Origin: Vibrio chagasii
GTDB lineage: Bacteria; Pseudomonadota; Gammaproteobacteria; Enterobacterales; Vibrionaceae
Length of the DNA: 64,000 bases
Direction: 5' to 3'
Assembly (NCBI RefSeq): GCF_024347355.1
Contig: NZ_AP025465.1
Coordinates: 1,798,001 to 1,862,000, forward strand
The notes under the pieces are model-generated. The model saw nothing but the letters and a program-made list of their open reading frames with translations, was not told the DNA's origin and made no database searches. Within the stretch, counting starts at the first letter, position 1; each line of letters starts with the position of its first letter. Below are positions 27,155 to 41,900 of this stretch, in pieces. A program made the translations under genes and the position numbers.

Positions 27155-28558
27155 ATGAAAGAAATCCCATTTCGTTGGATTGATAAATATCTCATTCACC
27201 TAAAAATCCAAGAAAAGTTTTATCTCCTCTTTTTATTACCTCTTCTCGCTCTTGTTATATTAACTCTCGTTTTAGATAGTGCTGCAGATTCATTACTGGC
27301 CCACCTCTATCAAGAAGAATTGCTCTTAATGAAGGGGCTTATCGAAGCTGGTCAACTCACCAAAGAACAAGTTGCGCAACTGGTTAATAGCTCCGAAACT
27401 ATCTCCCTTGGTTATGGCGCAGGCTCTGTTTCAGTTATGAATGGTGCATTTAGTTTGGTTGCTAACCACGACCAAAACCTGTGGTCTGCGCTTTCAGCAA
27501 CACAGGTATCGATCATTGCGGTCACCCTAACTTTGATTGCACTCGGTGTTTACTACATCATGACTTTCATTGGCGGAGCAATGTTCTCAATGAACAAAGC
27601 ACTGAGCACACTCGCGAATGGTGACCTAACTTGTCGTATGAACTACTTCCCTGTTCGTGATGAGTTTAGTGAAATCGCAATTACTATCGACAAGGTAGCA
27701 GAACGCGAGCAAAACATGGTGCTTTCGATTCAAGAGTCCGTAGCGCTCATGCAGCAAATCAGTTCTGACCTAAATCAGTCGACGCAACAGAGTTCAGATA
27801 TTTCAGGTAATCAGCAAGAACACTTGAACAGCTTAGCAAGCGCAACAGAGCAAATGGCGGCGACAATTCGTGAGGTAGCAACTTTGGCTCATGCATCGAG
27901 TTCACAGACGATAGACGCTCGTGGTGTTGCACAAAGTGGTCAAGTCAAGGTTTCAAACACGCTGGAATCTATCTCTAACCTATCTCAAGAGATTAAGTCT
28001 GCATCACAGGCCGTTGAAGAACTGGATGCTAACGCAGCGCAAATTGATGAAGTCGTCACAACAATCAATGGTATTTCAGAGCAGACCAATCTACTTGCAT
28101 TGAACGCTGCTATCGAGGCGGCTCGCGCGGGCGAGCAAGGCAGAGGTTTTGCGGTTGTTGCCGATGAAGTTCGTGCACTTGCCGGTCGAACTCAACAAGC
28201 AACGGTTGAGATCCAAAGTATGATTGAATCATTACAACGTAACAGCCAGTCGCTGACAAAGCTGATGGAAGTGACGGTGAACAACGCCAATGAAGGACAA
28301 ACATTGATGTCTGAAGTGAATGTTGAGATCGGCTCGCTAGCTGAAAAGAATCAATCCATTTCTGATAGCAGTACCCAAATCGCGACCGCAGCTGAAGAGC
28401 AAGGTGTTGTTGCCGATAACATTGCACAGAGCGTCGAAGAAATTCGTCATCAATCAGATAGCATCTGTGAAATGATCAGTAAGAGTAATTCTAATATTGA
28501 CCAGCTTCGTAAGCAAAGTGACACCATGGAAGGCTTATTGACAGGTCTTAAAGCATAA
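27155..28558 (+). CDS. Methyl-accepting chemotaxis protein
   Basis: Transmembrane chemoreceptor of 467 residues. Two membrane helices ([18 protein letters not shown] near 25-43 and [20 protein letters not shown] near 119-138) enclose a periplasmic part of only about 75 residues, too small for a four-helix bundle or Cache domain. A HAMP-like stretch follows, then the long coiled-coil signalling domain with the conserved hairpin [19 protein letters not shown] near 308-326 and [18 protein letters not shown]. Ligand unknown; the tiny sensory domain suggests sensing through a partner or the membrane. It has its own terminator. Confidence 0.92.
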   Translation: MKEIPFRWIDKYLIHLKIQEKFYLLFLLPLLALVILTLVLDSAADSLLAHLYQEELLLMKGLIEAGQLTKEQVAQLVNSSETISLGYGAGSVSVMNGAFSLVANHDQNLWSALSATQVSIIAVTLTLIALGVYYIMTFIGGAMFSMNKALSTLANGDLTCRMNYFPVRDEFSEIAITIDKVAEREQNMVLSIQESVALMQQISSDLNQSTQQSSDISGNQQEHLNSLASATEQMAATIREVATLAHASSSQTIDARGVAQSGQVKVSNTLESISNLSQEIKSASQAVEELDANAAQIDEVVTTINGISEQTNLLALNAAIEAARAGEQGRGFAVVADEVRALAGRTQQATVEIQSMIESLQRNSQSLTKLMEVTVNNANEGQTLMSEVNVEIGSLAEKNQSISDSSTQIATAAEEQGVVADNIAQSVEEIRHQSDSICEMISKSNSNIDQLRKQSDTMEGLLTGLKA

Positions 28559-28617
28559 TCTTGGTCTTTCAAAGGCAGTATTTAGAATATTGCTATCTAA
28601 CTGATTAAAATCATGAC

Positions 28618-28645
28618 AAGGGCTGCTCACGCGGCCCTTTCTTAT
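28618..28645 (+). terminator. Terminator after chemoreceptor gene
   Basis: AAGGGCTGC and GCGGCCCTT pair with one mismatch around a TCAC loop, then TTCTTATTTG. It lies about 60 bases after the stop. Confidence 0.65.
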
Positions 28646-28708
28646 TTGCTTTTCACCTGCACTTCCCCGACAATACCCCTTCTTCAAATTCAACAAACAG
28701 AGTAAATT

Positions 28709-29902
28709 ATGACTCCTTCTATTCATCTAGCGAAAGGCCGTGACAAATCATTACGCCGCAAACACCCATGGGTATTTTCACGCGGTATCGATAAAGTCGA
28801 GGGTGAGCCAAAACAGGGTGAAACGGTAGACGTATATGCTCAAAATGGTCAGTGGTTAGCGAAGGCTGCTTACTCACCATCTTCTCAAATTCGAGCACGT
28901 GTTTGGACATTTGAAAAAGAAGACATCAACAAAGCGTTCTTCGTAAAACGAATTCAAGACGCACAGTCATTACGCGAAGACATCATCGAACGTGACGGCC
29001 TAACAGGTTACCGCCTGACTGCAGCAGAATCAGACGGCTTACCAGGTATCACCATCGATAAATATCAAGACTACTTAGTTTGCCAACTCCTTAGTGCTGG
29101 TGCTGAATTTAACAAAAGCGTATTGGTTGAAGCGCTAATTGAGTGCTTCCCAGACTGCAATATTTACGAGCGCTCTGACGTCGCAGTTCGTAAGAAAGAA
29201 GGCTTAGAACAAGTGGTTGGCGTTCTTCACGGTGAAGAGCCACCAAAGTCTATCGTAATTGAAGAAAACGGCGTTAAGATCAGCGTAAACATCATGGAAG
29301 GTCACAAAACAGGCTTCTACATGGACCAACGTGATAGCCGTAAAGAGTCAATGAAATACGTAAAAGGCAAAGATGTCCTTAACTGTTTCTCGTACACTGG
29401 TGGTTTTGGCCTGTACGCGCTTAAAGGCGATGCAAAACGAGTCATCAACGCAGACGTATCTCAACTTGCTCTTGATACAGCCAAATTCAACGCTGAGCTT
29501 AACGAGTTTGATATCTCGAAAAAGCGCGCCGTATTCCTAAATGCTGACGTCTTCAAGCTACTTCGCGAATACCGTGACCAAGGCACTAAGTTTGACGTGG
29601 TGATCATGGACCCACCGAAGTTTGTTTCAAGTAAGAACAACCTGACGTCAGGTGCAAACGGCTATAAAGATGTAAACATGCTTGCAATGCAAATCCTAAA
29701 GCCAGGCGGTACGCTACTTACCTACTCTTGCTCTGGCCTAATGGGTACAGACCTATTCCAAAAGATCATCGCTGATGCAGCCATTGACGCTGGCAGAACC
29801 GTTAAGTTCGTCGAGCGCTTCGAGCAAGCCGCTGACCATTTAACAGACACGGCTTACCCTGAAGGCTTCTACCTAAAAGGCTTTGCTTGTAAGGTACTTT
29901 AA
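28709..29902 (+). CDS. rlmI: 23S rRNA m5C1962 methyltransferase RlmI
   Basis: SAM-dependent methyltransferase of 397 residues with an N-terminal PUA domain (about 1-75; [16 protein letters not shown]), a central linking domain, and a Rossmann methyltransferase domain. Seen motifs are [14 protein letters not shown] (SAM binding), [17 protein letters not shown] (motif IV) and [11 protein letters not shown] (motif VI). Length matches E. coli RlmI (396). It is the last plus-strand gene before the giant adhesin gene, which is convergent with it. Confidence 0.95.
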   Translation: MTPSIHLAKGRDKSLRRKHPWVFSRGIDKVEGEPKQGETVDVYAQNGQWLAKAAYSPSSQIRARVWTFEKEDINKAFFVKRIQDAQSLREDIIERDGLTGYRLTAAESDGLPGITIDKYQDYLVCQLLSAGAEFNKSVLVEALIECFPDCNIYERSDVAVRKKEGLEQVVGVLHGEEPPKSIVIEENGVKISVNIMEGHKTGFYMDQRDSRKESMKYVKGKDVLNCFSYTGGFGLYALKGDAKRVINADVSQLALDTAKFNAELNEFDISKKRAVFLNADVFKLLREYRDQGTKFDVVIMDPPKFVSSKNNLTSGANGYKDVNMLAMQILKPGGTLLTYSCSGLMGTDLFQKIIADAAIDAGRTVKFVERFEQAADHLTDTAYPEGFYLKGFACKVL

Positions 29903-29930
29903 GCTATCTAGTTTTAAATAACTACTTAAT

Positions 29931-29956
29931 AAAAAAGGGCCTTTCGGCCCTTTTTT
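29931..29956. terminator. Bidirectional terminator between rlmI and the adhesin
   Basis: AAAAAAGGGCC-TTTC-GGCCCTTTTTT, perfect stem with A6/T6 on the outside, so both convergent transcripts can end here. It abuts the adhesin stop codon at 29958. Confidence 0.92.
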
Positions 29957-29957
29957 G

Positions 29958-32900
29958 TTATTGGTCTGGTAACTGTTTGAACAACTGGTTCATCAGGTCG
30001 TTCAATTGTTGCCCAGTCACCTCTCCTGAGCTCAAGCTAGAAACCTGGTTAGCTGCCCCATCAAGGACGATCGTTTGTGTATCTCCTGTATGACCTGCCG
30101 ATTCCGAAATCGTAATAACTAAGTCGTTTCCAGAAGCCTTTTCAATAACAATATGCTCTAATAGATCACTCATCGTATTCTCATTCGGTAGTAACTGAGA
30201 AATATCTAAGTGGTCTTCATCAAGGGTAAAGTCAGTTATTGTATCGACATCATTCTGGAATGGTTGATCAACCCACTGGAACAAATCGTCACCATCATCC
30301 CCTGTTAAGATATCGTCACCAATACCGCCAATAAGAATGTCGTCATCACCTTCACCTCTCAAGTGATCGTCGCCTGTTCCACCAATAACAATATCCCTGC
30401 CACTACCAGCACGAATATAATCATTTTCAGAACCACCATCCAAATAATCGTCACCAGAACCACCTGATATCAGATCGATGCCGGCTTCACCCAAAATCAC
30501 ATCATTACCAGAACCGCCCTGACCAACATCAGCCCAACTCGGCGCTACATAAGGTGAGTCTAGTGTGCCATCTTCAGAATCTCCTTGATAAATTTGAGAA
30601 GCATCTGCCTCTACAAACTCTTCGGCGTCTTGAACATCGAATGCCGCATTACTGCCACTATCTCCTAAGTGAATAATGTCGTTGAAATCGCCACCTTCAA
30701 CATGATCATTATCGCCACCTGTTACAATTAAATCGGAGTTGTCAGTAAGCTGAGGATTTTGTTGCCCTCGCTCAACTTTTACGCCATTAACCGTTATGGA
30801 AGGTTCTGGCTGACTTTGCCAATTGTCGCCATGATTACTTGAAACAATCCCTTGTGGCATATATACCGCATTTATACCGTTTCCGTCAGATATTGTGTTA
30901 CCGCTATGCGCTGTTATCGAAACCGACATAGTAGCGCTATCACTATTTCCATTTTTATCCGTTGCAGTGTATGAAATTTCAACGACATCACCGGCATTAG
31001 CATTATCACTAGGTACGAACAACACTTGTCCATCAACGATTGAAACTTGGCCGAGCGCTGGATTTAGTAATGTTACGCTTGATAGAGTCAAAATCGATGT
31101 CAAAGCATGTGGGTTGTAGTCATTTGCCAATACATCAATCAACACCGGAACCAATTCCGTAGTAGACACGTCATCGTCATTAGCTTCCATCACCGGAGCT
31201 TTTATATTGAAAGTCATATTACTGCTACTAGTATCCCCATCGTTATCTGACAACTCATAGTCGAAATCCAACGAAATATCTGATCCCACGACTGCAGCAA
31301 AGAATTGATAAGAGCCTGTGGCCATATCCAAAACCAATGTGTGACTATCATCAATAAATATAGAAACTTGGCTTCCGTCTATCGCCGTACTCACACCAGA
31401 ATCAAAACCAGAAACAGAGGCCTCTACACCATTATAACTGACCGTCACCCCACCAAAGGTAACTTCAGATACGTAGCCACCATCTGCACCGAAACCACTT
31501 ATGGAGCCATTGCTACCATCGTTAACCACTTGACCGGATATAGGATCGACGACCGATTGCAAAATAATAGGAGGAAGCTGAGTAATATCAGGAACTACGA
31601 CAGCTCCGATCTCGCTATCGGTAGCACCATTGTATGCTATATCCTCTAGGTAAGTGATTGGCACGGCTTCACCCATACCGTAAGCAAGTGCCGTAATGTC
31701 ATTGGAATCTACAAAGCTCTCCCAACTCGATTTTTCAGAATCTGTTAGGCTACCGCCAGAGTTTGGTGCACCGTCAGACAAGAAATAAGTTATGTTTGAT
31801 GGATTACCATCAACCTTTCCAGTGTCATCCCAGTGATCCATAGCCGCATCAATAGCAGTGTCGTAATAAGTCGCGCCGCCAGCAGCCAAGTTATCTATCA
31901 AGTCAATAGCTTCTGTCACAGACATCCAACTCGTACCGCTTGCTCCATTTTGCGCATCAGAACTACCTGAGAATGTGACTATTTGTACTTGTGTAACACC
32001 TAAGCTTTGGTACTCGCTAAGTAACTGCTTTGCCCCATCTTGCATAATGGATAGACGAGATACATTAGTCACCGTCGAACTACCAGTTACTGAATCCCAG
32101 GCCATCGATCCAGATACATCTAAAATAAGCTGTACGTTTGCTCCCGCCTTAGCAGAAGGCTGTAAATCATTAATTATTGGCCGTGCAATTGGATTATCGT
32201 CAGCAATAGAGAGTGATATAGTACCGGTTTGACTGCCGTTGCTGTTCGACGCAACTACCCCAATATCGATCGACATTTGGTCTAGCTGTGTATTGCCATC
32301 CAAATGATCAACGGGTCCACTCAAACTTAAGTCATAGTTACCGGCATCATCGATAGTCGCAGTTAAAATTACTGACCCGTTGACAGTACCAACAAGCGTT
32401 TGCCCAGCGTTCGAAGAAATCCAAGTAATACCATGCCCATTAGATGTGTAGCTTTCAGAAGGTTCCTGCAAAATAATACTGTCAGCGTAGAGTACGTCTA
32501 TATTCCCCACAACAGATTGTGTCGCGCTAGCGTCTTCAGACACATCACGCAAGACACTAGTCACTTCAGGGGAAGGTTTCACGATAGATTCCGTCTCAAT
32601 CGTAACTTGCGCTGTTGAACTCTCTAAGTCACTAGAGTCTTCTGCTTTGTAATCAATGGTCTCTGTAACTTTTGCATCAACTACCTCAACGCCTTTAAAG
32701 GTAATATTTGAATTTCTATTAGGGTTCGATGATCCATCTTGAGTTGTGAACACTCTTAGCTCAGTAAACGGAATAAAACCTCCGTTACCATCGGGAATCG
32801 AAACGTTAACAGTCGCATTACCGCTAGAATCAATAGATAAAGTATACTCGTCGCCGAAATTGGAATTGTTTTCAGTATTGAAGTTGAACGTACCAACAAC

Positions 32901-35900
32901 GTTACCATCAGAGTCCAATGCAACAACGTTAATCTCACCGTCAGCGCTACTGTTAGGGTTGTAATTCCCATAAACGCTACCGAAATCTAGATTAGCAGAC
33001 AAAATTTCCGCACCACTATTCCCAAAATCGACCGCAATGAATTCTTTCGAGGTTACGTCAAGTTCGCTACTTCCGTTCTTACTTGTTGATACACCAAAAC
33101 CATCTTCTACACTATAGCCATCGTAATTCAAGTAAACCCCAGGGTTACTAACTACATCGTTACCAACAGGTGAACTTCCCGTGTATGTACCAGCAGAAAT
33201 CGAAATAAGATCGTTAAAATAAGAAATCGATGTACTTCCGTTTGATGTATCAATATCAGAAGCAAGATCAGATGCACTAAAGCTAAGTTGGTCAGCAATA
33301 TCTGAATCTAAAACATATTCAAAATTGTCTGCATCACCATACTCTTGTCCGACCACAACCTCAGTTTTAGTACCATCATCCGCCACTTCGTACAAAGTAC
33401 CGAAAATAGGCTCACTCTCGATAATTACCGAAGTTTCGAAACCAGCAGCATCATCTTCTTCATCGCTTGTATGTGGTGCGAAATCAACAGATGTTACGCA
33501 GTCGACAGTTGTTTCCGTGAAGTTATCTGCCTCTGGGCCGTCATTTTGAGCGTTATAAGTTGGTGTATCGCTGTCAACCGCCGTCGCATTGTCGCTATCG
33601 GTCGCCGTTAGGCTCACCGCTGGCAGTGTCTCGCCTGCATTCACCGCGTCAACACCCGCTTGCGTCAGTACCACATCGGTGCCGCTGATCGCGTAGTAAC
33701 CATCGGTGTTTGTGCCCGGCGTGAAGGCCACACTTGGTGTGCCGTCTTCTTCATCCGACGCCGTGAACGTCGCCACCACGGTATCTACCGCCGCGTCGTT
33801 TTCATTGAACGCTGCCTCTGCCACCACATCGATGGTTGGGCCGTCATTTTGAGCGTTATAAGTTGGTGTATCGCTGTCAACCGCCGTCGCATTGTCGCTA
33901 TCGGTCGCCGTTAGGCTCACCGCTGGCAGTGTCTCGCCTGCATTCACCGCGTCAACACCCGCTTGCGTCAGTACCACATCGGTGCCGCTGATCGCGTAGT
34001 AACCATCGGTGTTTGTGCCCGGCGTGAAGGCCACACTTGGTGTGCCGTCTTCTTCATCCGACGCCGTGAACGTCGCCACCACGGTATCTACCGCCGCGTC
34101 GTTTTCATTGAACGCTGCCTCTGCCACCACATCGATGGTTGGGCCGTCATTTTGAGCGTTATAAGTTGGTGTATCGCTGTCAACCGCCGTCGCATTGTCG
34201 CTATCGGTCGCCGTTAGGCTCACCGCTGGCAGTGTCTCGCCTGCATTCACCGCGTCAACACCCGCTTGCGTCAGTACCACATCGGTGCCGCTGATCGCGT
34301 AGTAACCATCGGTGTTTGTGCCCGGCGTGAAGGCCACACTTGGTGTGCCGTCTTCTTCATCCGACGCCGTGAACGTCGCCACCACGGTATCTACCGCCGC
34401 GTCGTTTTCATTGAACGCTGCCTCTGCCACCACATCGATGGTTGGGCCGTCATTTTGAGCGTTATAAGTTGGTGTATCGCTGTCAACCGCCGTCGCATTG
34501 TCGCTATCGGTCGCCGTTAGGCTCACCGCTGGCAGTGTCTCGCCTGCATTCACCGCGTCAACACCCGCTTGCGTCAGTACCACATCGGTGCCGCTGATCG
34601 CGTAGTAACCATCGGTGTTTGTGCCCGGCGTGAAGGCCACACTTGGTGTGCCGTCTTCTTCATCCGACGCCGTGAACGTCGCCACCACGGTATCTACCGC
34701 CGCGTCGTTTTCATTGAACGCTGCCTCTGCCACCACATCGATGGTTGGGCCGTCATTTTGAGCGTTATAAGTTGGTGTATCGCTGTCAACCGCCGTCGCA
34801 TTGTCGCTATCGGTCGCCGTTAGGCTCACCGCTGGCAGTGTCTCGCCTGCATTCACCGCGTCAACACCCGCTTGCGTCAGTACCACATCGGTGCCGCTGA
34901 TCGCGTAGTAACCATCGGTGTTTGTGCCCGGCGTGAAGGCCACACTTGGTGTGCCGTCTTCTTCATCCGACGCCGTGAACGTCGCCACCACGGTATCTAC
35001 CGCCGCGTCGTTTTCATTGAACGCTGCCTCTGCCACCACATCGATGGTTGGGCCGTCATTTTGAGCGTTATAAGTTGGTGTATCGCTGTCAACCGCCGTC
35101 GCATTGTCGCTATCGGTCGCCGTTAGGCTCACCGCTGGCAGTGTCTCGCCTGCATTCACCGCGTCAACACCCGCTTGCGTCAGTACCACATCGGTGCCGC
35201 TGATCGCGTAGTAACCATCGGTGTTTGTGCCCGGCGTGAAGGCCACACTTGGTGTGCCGTCTTCTTCATCCGACGCCGTGAACGTCGCCACCACGGTATC
35301 TACCGCCGCGTCGTTTTCATTGAACGCTGCCTCTGCCACCACATCGATGGTTGGGCCGTCATTTTGAGCGTTATAAGTTGGTGTATCGCTGTCAACCGCC
35401 GTCGCATTGTCGCTATCGGTCGCCGTTAGGCTCACCGCTGGCAGTGTCTCGCCTGCATTCACCGCGTCAACACCCGCTTGCGTCAGTACCACATCGGTGC
35501 CGCTGATCGCGTAGTAACCATCGGTGTTTGTGCCCGGCGTGAAGGCCACACTTGGTGTGCCGTCTTCTTCATCCGACGCCGTGAACGTCGCCACCACGGT
35601 ATCTACCGCCGCGTCGTTTTCATTGAACGCTGCCTCTGCCACCACATCGATGGTTGGGCCGTCATTTTGAGCGTTATAAGTTGGTGTATCGCTGTCAACC
35701 GCCGTCGCATTGTCGCTATCGGTCGCCGTTAGGCTCACCGCTGGCAGTGTCTCGCCTGCATTCACCGCGTCAACACCCGCTTGCGTCAGTACCACATCGG
35801 TGCCGCTGATCGCGTAGTAACCATCGGTGTTTGTGCCCGGCGTGAAGGCCACACTTGGTGTGCCGTCTTCTTCATCCGACGCCGTGAACGTCGCCACCAC

Positions 35901-38900
35901 GGTATCTACCGCCGCGTCGTTTTCATTGAACGCTGCCTCTGCCACCACATCGATGGTTGGGCCGTCATTTTGAGCGTTATAAGTTGGTGTATCGCTGTCA
36001 ACCGCCGTCGCATTGTCGCTATCGGTCGCCGTTAGGCTCACCGCTGGCAGTGTCTCGCCTGCATTCACCGCGTCAACACCCGCTTGCGTCAGTACCACAT
36101 CGGTGCCGCTGATCGCGTAGTAACCATCGGTGTTTGTGCCCGGCGTGAAGGCCACACTTGGTGTGCCGTCTTCTTCATCCGACGCCGTGAACGTCGCCAC
36201 CACGGTATCTACCGCCGCGTCGTTTTCATTGAACGCTGCCTCTGCCACCACATCGATGGTTGGGCCGTCATTTTGAGCGTTATAAGTTGGTGTATCGCTG
36301 TCAACCGCCGTCGCATTGTCGCTATCGGTCGCCGTTAGGCTCACCGCTGGCAGTGTCTCGCCTGCATTCACCGCGTCAACACCCGCTTGCGTCAGTACCA
36401 CATCGGTGCCGCTGATCGCGTAGTAACCATCGGTGTTTGTGCCCGGCGTGAAGGCCACACTTGGTGTGCCGTCTTCTTCATCCGACGCCGTGAACGTCGC
36501 CACCACGGTATCTACCGCCGCGTCGTTTTCATTGAACGCTGCCTCTGCCACCACATCGATGGTTGGGCCGTCATTTTGAGCGTTATAAGTTGGTGTATCG
36601 CTGTCAACCGCCGTCGCATTGTCGCTATCGGTCGCCGTTAGGCTCACCGCTGGCAGTGTCTCGCCTGCATTCACCGCGTCAACACCCGCTTGCGTCAGTA
36701 CCACATCGGTGCCGCTGATCGCGTAGTAACCATCGGTGTTTGTGCCCGGCGTGAAGGCCACACTTGGTGTGCCGTCTTCTTCATCCGACGCCGTGAACGT
36801 CGCCACCACGGTATCTACCGCCGCGTCGTTTTCATTGAACGCTGCCTCTGCCACCACATCGATGGTTGGGCCGTCATTTTGAGCGTTATAAGTTGGTGTA
36901 TCGCTGTCAACCGCCGTCGCATTGTCGCTATCGGTCGCCGTTAGGCTCACCGCTGGCAGTGTCTCGCCTGCATTCACCGCGTCAACACCCGCTTGCGTCA
37001 GTACCACATCGGTGCCGCTGATCGCGTAGTAACCATCGGTGTTTGTGCCCGGCGTGAAGGCCACACTTGGTGTGCCGTCTTCTTCATCCGACGCCGTGAA
37101 CGTCGCCACCACGGTATCTACCGCCGCGTCGTTTTCATTGAACGCTGCCTCTGCCACCACATCGATGGTTGGGCCGTCATTTTGAGCGTTATAAGTTGGT
37201 GTATCGCTGTCAACCGCCGTCGCATTGTCGCTATCGGTCGCCGTTAGGCTCACCGCTGGCAGTGTCTCGCCTGCATTCACCGCGTCAACACCCGCTTGCG
37301 TCAGTACCACATCGGTGCCGCTGATCGCGTAGTAACCATCGGTGTTTGTGCCCGGCGTGAAGGCCACACTTGGTGTGCCGTCTTCTTCATCCGACGCCGT
37401 GAACGTCGCCACCACGGTATCTACCGCCGCGTCGTTTTCATTGAACGCTGCCTCTGCCACCACATCGATGGTTGGGCCGTCATTTTGAGCGTTATAAGTT
37501 GGTGTATCGCTGTCAACCGCCGTCGCATTGTCGCTATCGGTCGCCGTTAGGCTCACCGCTGGCAGTGTCTCGCCTGCATTCACCGCGTCAACACCCGCTT
37601 GCGTCAGTACCACATCGGTGCCGCTGATCGCGTAGTAACCATCGGTGTTTGTGCCCGGCGTGAAGGCCACACTTGGTGTGCCGTCTTCTTCATCCGACGC
37701 CGTGAACGTCGCCACCACGGTATCTACCGCCGCGTCGTTTTCATTGAACGCTGCCTCTGCCACCACATCGATGGTTGGGCCGTCATTTTGAGCGTTATAA
37801 GTTGGTGTATCGCTGTCAACCGCCGTCGCATTGTCGCTATCGGTCGCCGTTAGGCTCACCGCTGGCAGTGTCTCGCCTGCATTCACCGCGTCAACACCCG
37901 CTTGCGTCAGTACCACATCGGTGCCGCTGATCGCGTAGTAACCATCGGTGTTTGTGCCCGGCGTGAAGGCCACACTTGGTGTGCCGTCTTCTTCATCCGA
38001 CGCCGTGAACGTCGCCACCACGGTATCTACCGCCGCGTCGTTTTCATTGAACGCTGCCTCTGCCACCACATCGATGGTTGGGCCGTCATTTTGAGCGTTA
38101 TAAGTTGGTGTATCGCTGTCAACCGCCGTCGCATTGTCGCTATCGGTCGCCGTTAGGCTCACCGCTGGCAGTGTCTCGCCTGCATTCACCGCGTCAACAC
38201 CCGCTTGCGTCAGTACCACATCGGTGCCGCTGATCGCGTAGTAACCATCGGTGTTTGTGCCCGGCGTGAAGGCCACACTTGGTGTGCCGTCTTCTTCATC
38301 CGACGCCGTGAACGTCGCCACCACGGTATCTACCGCCGCGTCGTTTTCATTGAACGCTGCCTCTGCCACCACATCGATGGTTGGGCCGTCATTTTGAGCG
38401 TTATAAGTTGGTGTATCGCTGTCAACCGCCGTCGCATTGTCGCTATCGGTCGCCGTTAGGCTCACCGCTGGCAGTGTCTCGCCTGCATTCACCGCGTCAA
38501 CACCCGCTTGCGTCAGTACCACATCGGTGCCGCTGATCGCGTAGTAACCATCGGTGTTTGTGCCCGGCGTGAAGGCCACACTTGGTGTGCCGTCTTCTTC
38601 ATCCGACGCCGTGAACGTCGCCACCACGGTATCTACCGCCGCGTCGTTTTCATTGAACGCTGCCTCTGCCACCACATCGATGGTTGGGCCGTCATTTTGA
38701 GCGTTATAAGTTGGTGTATCGCTGTCAACCGCCGTCGCATTGTCGCTATCGGTCGCCGTTAGGCTCACCGCTGGCAGTGTCTCGCCTGCATTCACCGCGT
38801 CAACACCCGCTTGCGTCAGTACCACATCGGTGCCGCTGATCGCGTAGTAACCATCGGTGTTTGTGCCCGGCGTGAAGGCCACACTTGGTGTGCCGTCTTC

Positions 38901-41900
38901 TTCATCCGACGCCGTGAACGTCGCCACCACGGTATCTACCGCCGCGTCGTTTTCATTGAACGCTGCCTCTGCCACCACATCGATGGTTGGGCCGTCATTT
39001 TGAGCGTTATAAGTTGGTGTATCGCTGTCAACCGCCGTCGCATTGTCGCTATCGGTCGCCGTTAGGCTCACCGCTGGCAGTGTCTCGCCTGCATTCACCG
39101 CGTCAACACCCGCTTGCGTCAGTACCACATCGGTGCCGCTGATCGCGTAGTAACCATCGGTGTTTGTGCCCGGCGTGAAGGCCACACTTGGTGTGCCGTC
39201 TTCTTCATCCGACGCCGTGAACGTCGCCACCACGGTATCTACCGCCGCGTCGTTTTCATTGAACGCTGCCTCTGCCACCACATCGATGGTTGGGCCGTCA
39301 TTTTGAGCGTTATAAGTTGGTGTATCGCTGTCAACCGCCGTCGCATTGTCGCTATCGGTCGCCGTTAGGCTCACCGCTGGCAGTGTCTCGCCTGCATTCA
39401 CCGCGTCAACACCCGCTTGCGTCAGTACCACATCGGTGCCGCTGATCGCGTAGTAACCATCGGTGTTTGTGCCCGGCGTGAAGGCCACACTTGGTGTGCC
39501 GTCTTCTTCATCCGACGCCGTGAACGTCGCCACCACGGTATCTACCGCCGCGTCGTTTTCATTGAACGCTGCCTCTGCCACCACATCGATGGTTGGGCCG
39601 TCATTTTGAGCGTTATAAGTTGGTGTATCGCTGTCAACCGCCGTCGCATTGTCGCTATCGGTCGCCGTTAGGCTCACCGCTGGCAGTGTCTCGCCTGCAT
39701 TCACCGCGTCAACACCCGCTTGCGTCAGTACCACATCGGTGCCGCTGATCGCGTAGTAACCATCGGTGTTTGTGCCCGGCGTGAAGGCCACACTTGGTGT
39801 GCCGTCTTCTTCATCCGACGCCGTGAACGTCGCCACCACGGTATCTACCGCCGCGTCGTTTTCATTGAACGCTGCCTCTGCCACCACATCGATGGTTGGG
39901 CCGTCATTTTGAGCGTTATAAGTTGGTGTATCGCTGTCAACCGCCGTCGCATTGTCGCTATCGGTCGCCGTTAGGCTCACCGCTGGCAGTGTCTCGCCTG
40001 CATTCACCGCGTCAACACCCGCTTGCGTCAGTACCACATCGGTGCCGCTGATCGCGTAGTAACCATCGGTGTTTGTGCCCGGCGTGAAGGCCACACTTGG
40101 TGTGCCGTCTTCTTCATCCGACGCCGTGAACGTCGCCACCACGGTATCTACCGCCGCGTCGTTTTCATTGAACGCTGCCTCTGCCACCACATCGATGGTT
40201 GGGCCGTCATTTTGAGCGTTATAAGTTGGTGTATCGCTGTCAACCGCCGTCGCATTGTCGCTATCGGTCGCCGTTAGGCTCACCGCTGGCAGTGTCTCGC
40301 CTGCATTCACCGCGTCAACACCCGCTTGCGTCAGTACCACATCGGTGCCGCTGATCGCGTAGTAACCATCGGTGTTTGTGCCCGGCGTGAAGGCCACACT
40401 TGGTGTGCCGTCTTCTTCATCCGACGCCGTGAACGTCGCCACCACGGTATCTACCGCCGCGTCGTTTTCATTGAACGCTGCCTCTGCCACCACATCGATG
40501 GTTGGGCCGTCATTTTGAGCGTTATAAGTTGGTGTATCGCTGTCAACCGCCGTCGCATTGTCGCTATCGGTCGCCGTTAGGCTCACCGCTGGCAGTGTCT
40601 CGCCTGCATTCACCGCGTCAACACCCGCTTGCGTCAGTACCACATCGGTGCCGCTGATCGCGTAGTAACCATCGGTGTTTGTGCCCGGCGTGAAGGCCAC
40701 ACTTGGTGTGCCGTCTTCTTCATCCGACGCCGTGAACGTCGCCACCACGGTATCTACCGCCGCGTCGTTTTCATTGAACGCTGCCTCTGCCACCACATCG
40801 ATGGTTGGGCCGTCATTTTGAGCGTTATAAGTTGGTGTATCGCTGTCAACCGCCGTCGCATTGTCGCTATCGGTCGCCGTTAGGCTCACCGCTGGCAGTG
40901 TCTCGCCTGCATTCACCGCGTCAACACCCGCTTGCGTCAGTACCACATCGGTGCCGCTGATCGCGTAGTAACCATCGGTGTTTGTGCCCGGCGTGAAGGC
41001 CACACTTGGTGTGCCGTCTTCTTCATCCGACGCCGTGAACGTCGCCACCACGGTATCTACCGCCGCGTCGTTTTCATTGAACGCTGCCTCTGCCACCACA
41101 TCGATGGTTGGGCCGTCATTTTGAGCGTTATAAGTTGGTGTATCGCTGTCAACCGCCGTCGCATTGTCGCTATCGGTCGCCGTTAGGCTCACCGCTGGCA
41201 GTGTCTCGCCTGCATTCACCGCGTCAACACCCGCTTGCGTCAGTACCACATCGGTGCCGCTGATCGCGTAGTAACCATCGGTGTTTGTGCCCGGCGTGAA
41301 GGCCACACTTGGTGTGCCGTCTTCTTCATCCGACGCCGTGAACGTCGCCACCACGGTATCTACCGCCGCGTCGTTTTCATTGAACGCTGCCTCTGCCACC
41401 ACATCGATGGTTGGGCCGTCATTTTGAGCGTTATAAGTTGGTGTATCGCTGTCAACCGCCGTCGCATTGTCGCTATCGGTCGCCGTTAGGCTCACCGCTG
41501 GCAGTGTCTCGCCTGCATTCACCGCGTCAACACCCGCTTGCGTCAGTACCACATCGGTGCCGCTGATCGCGTAGTAACCATCGGTGTTTGTGCCCGGCGT
41601 GAAGGCCACACTTGGTGTGCCGTCTTCTTCATCCGACGCCGTGAACGTCGCCACCACGGTATCTACCGCCGCGTCGTTTTCATTGAACGCTGCCTCTGCC
41701 ACCACATCGATGGTTGGGCCGTCATTTTGAGCGTTATAAGTTGGTGTATCGCTGTCAACCGCCGTCGCATTGTCGCTATCGGTCGCCGTTAGGCTCACCG
41801 CTGGCAGTGTCTCGCCTGCATTCACCGCGTCAACACCCGCTTGCGTCAGTACCACATCGGTGCCGCTGATCGCGTAGTAACCATCGGTGTTTGTGCCCGG

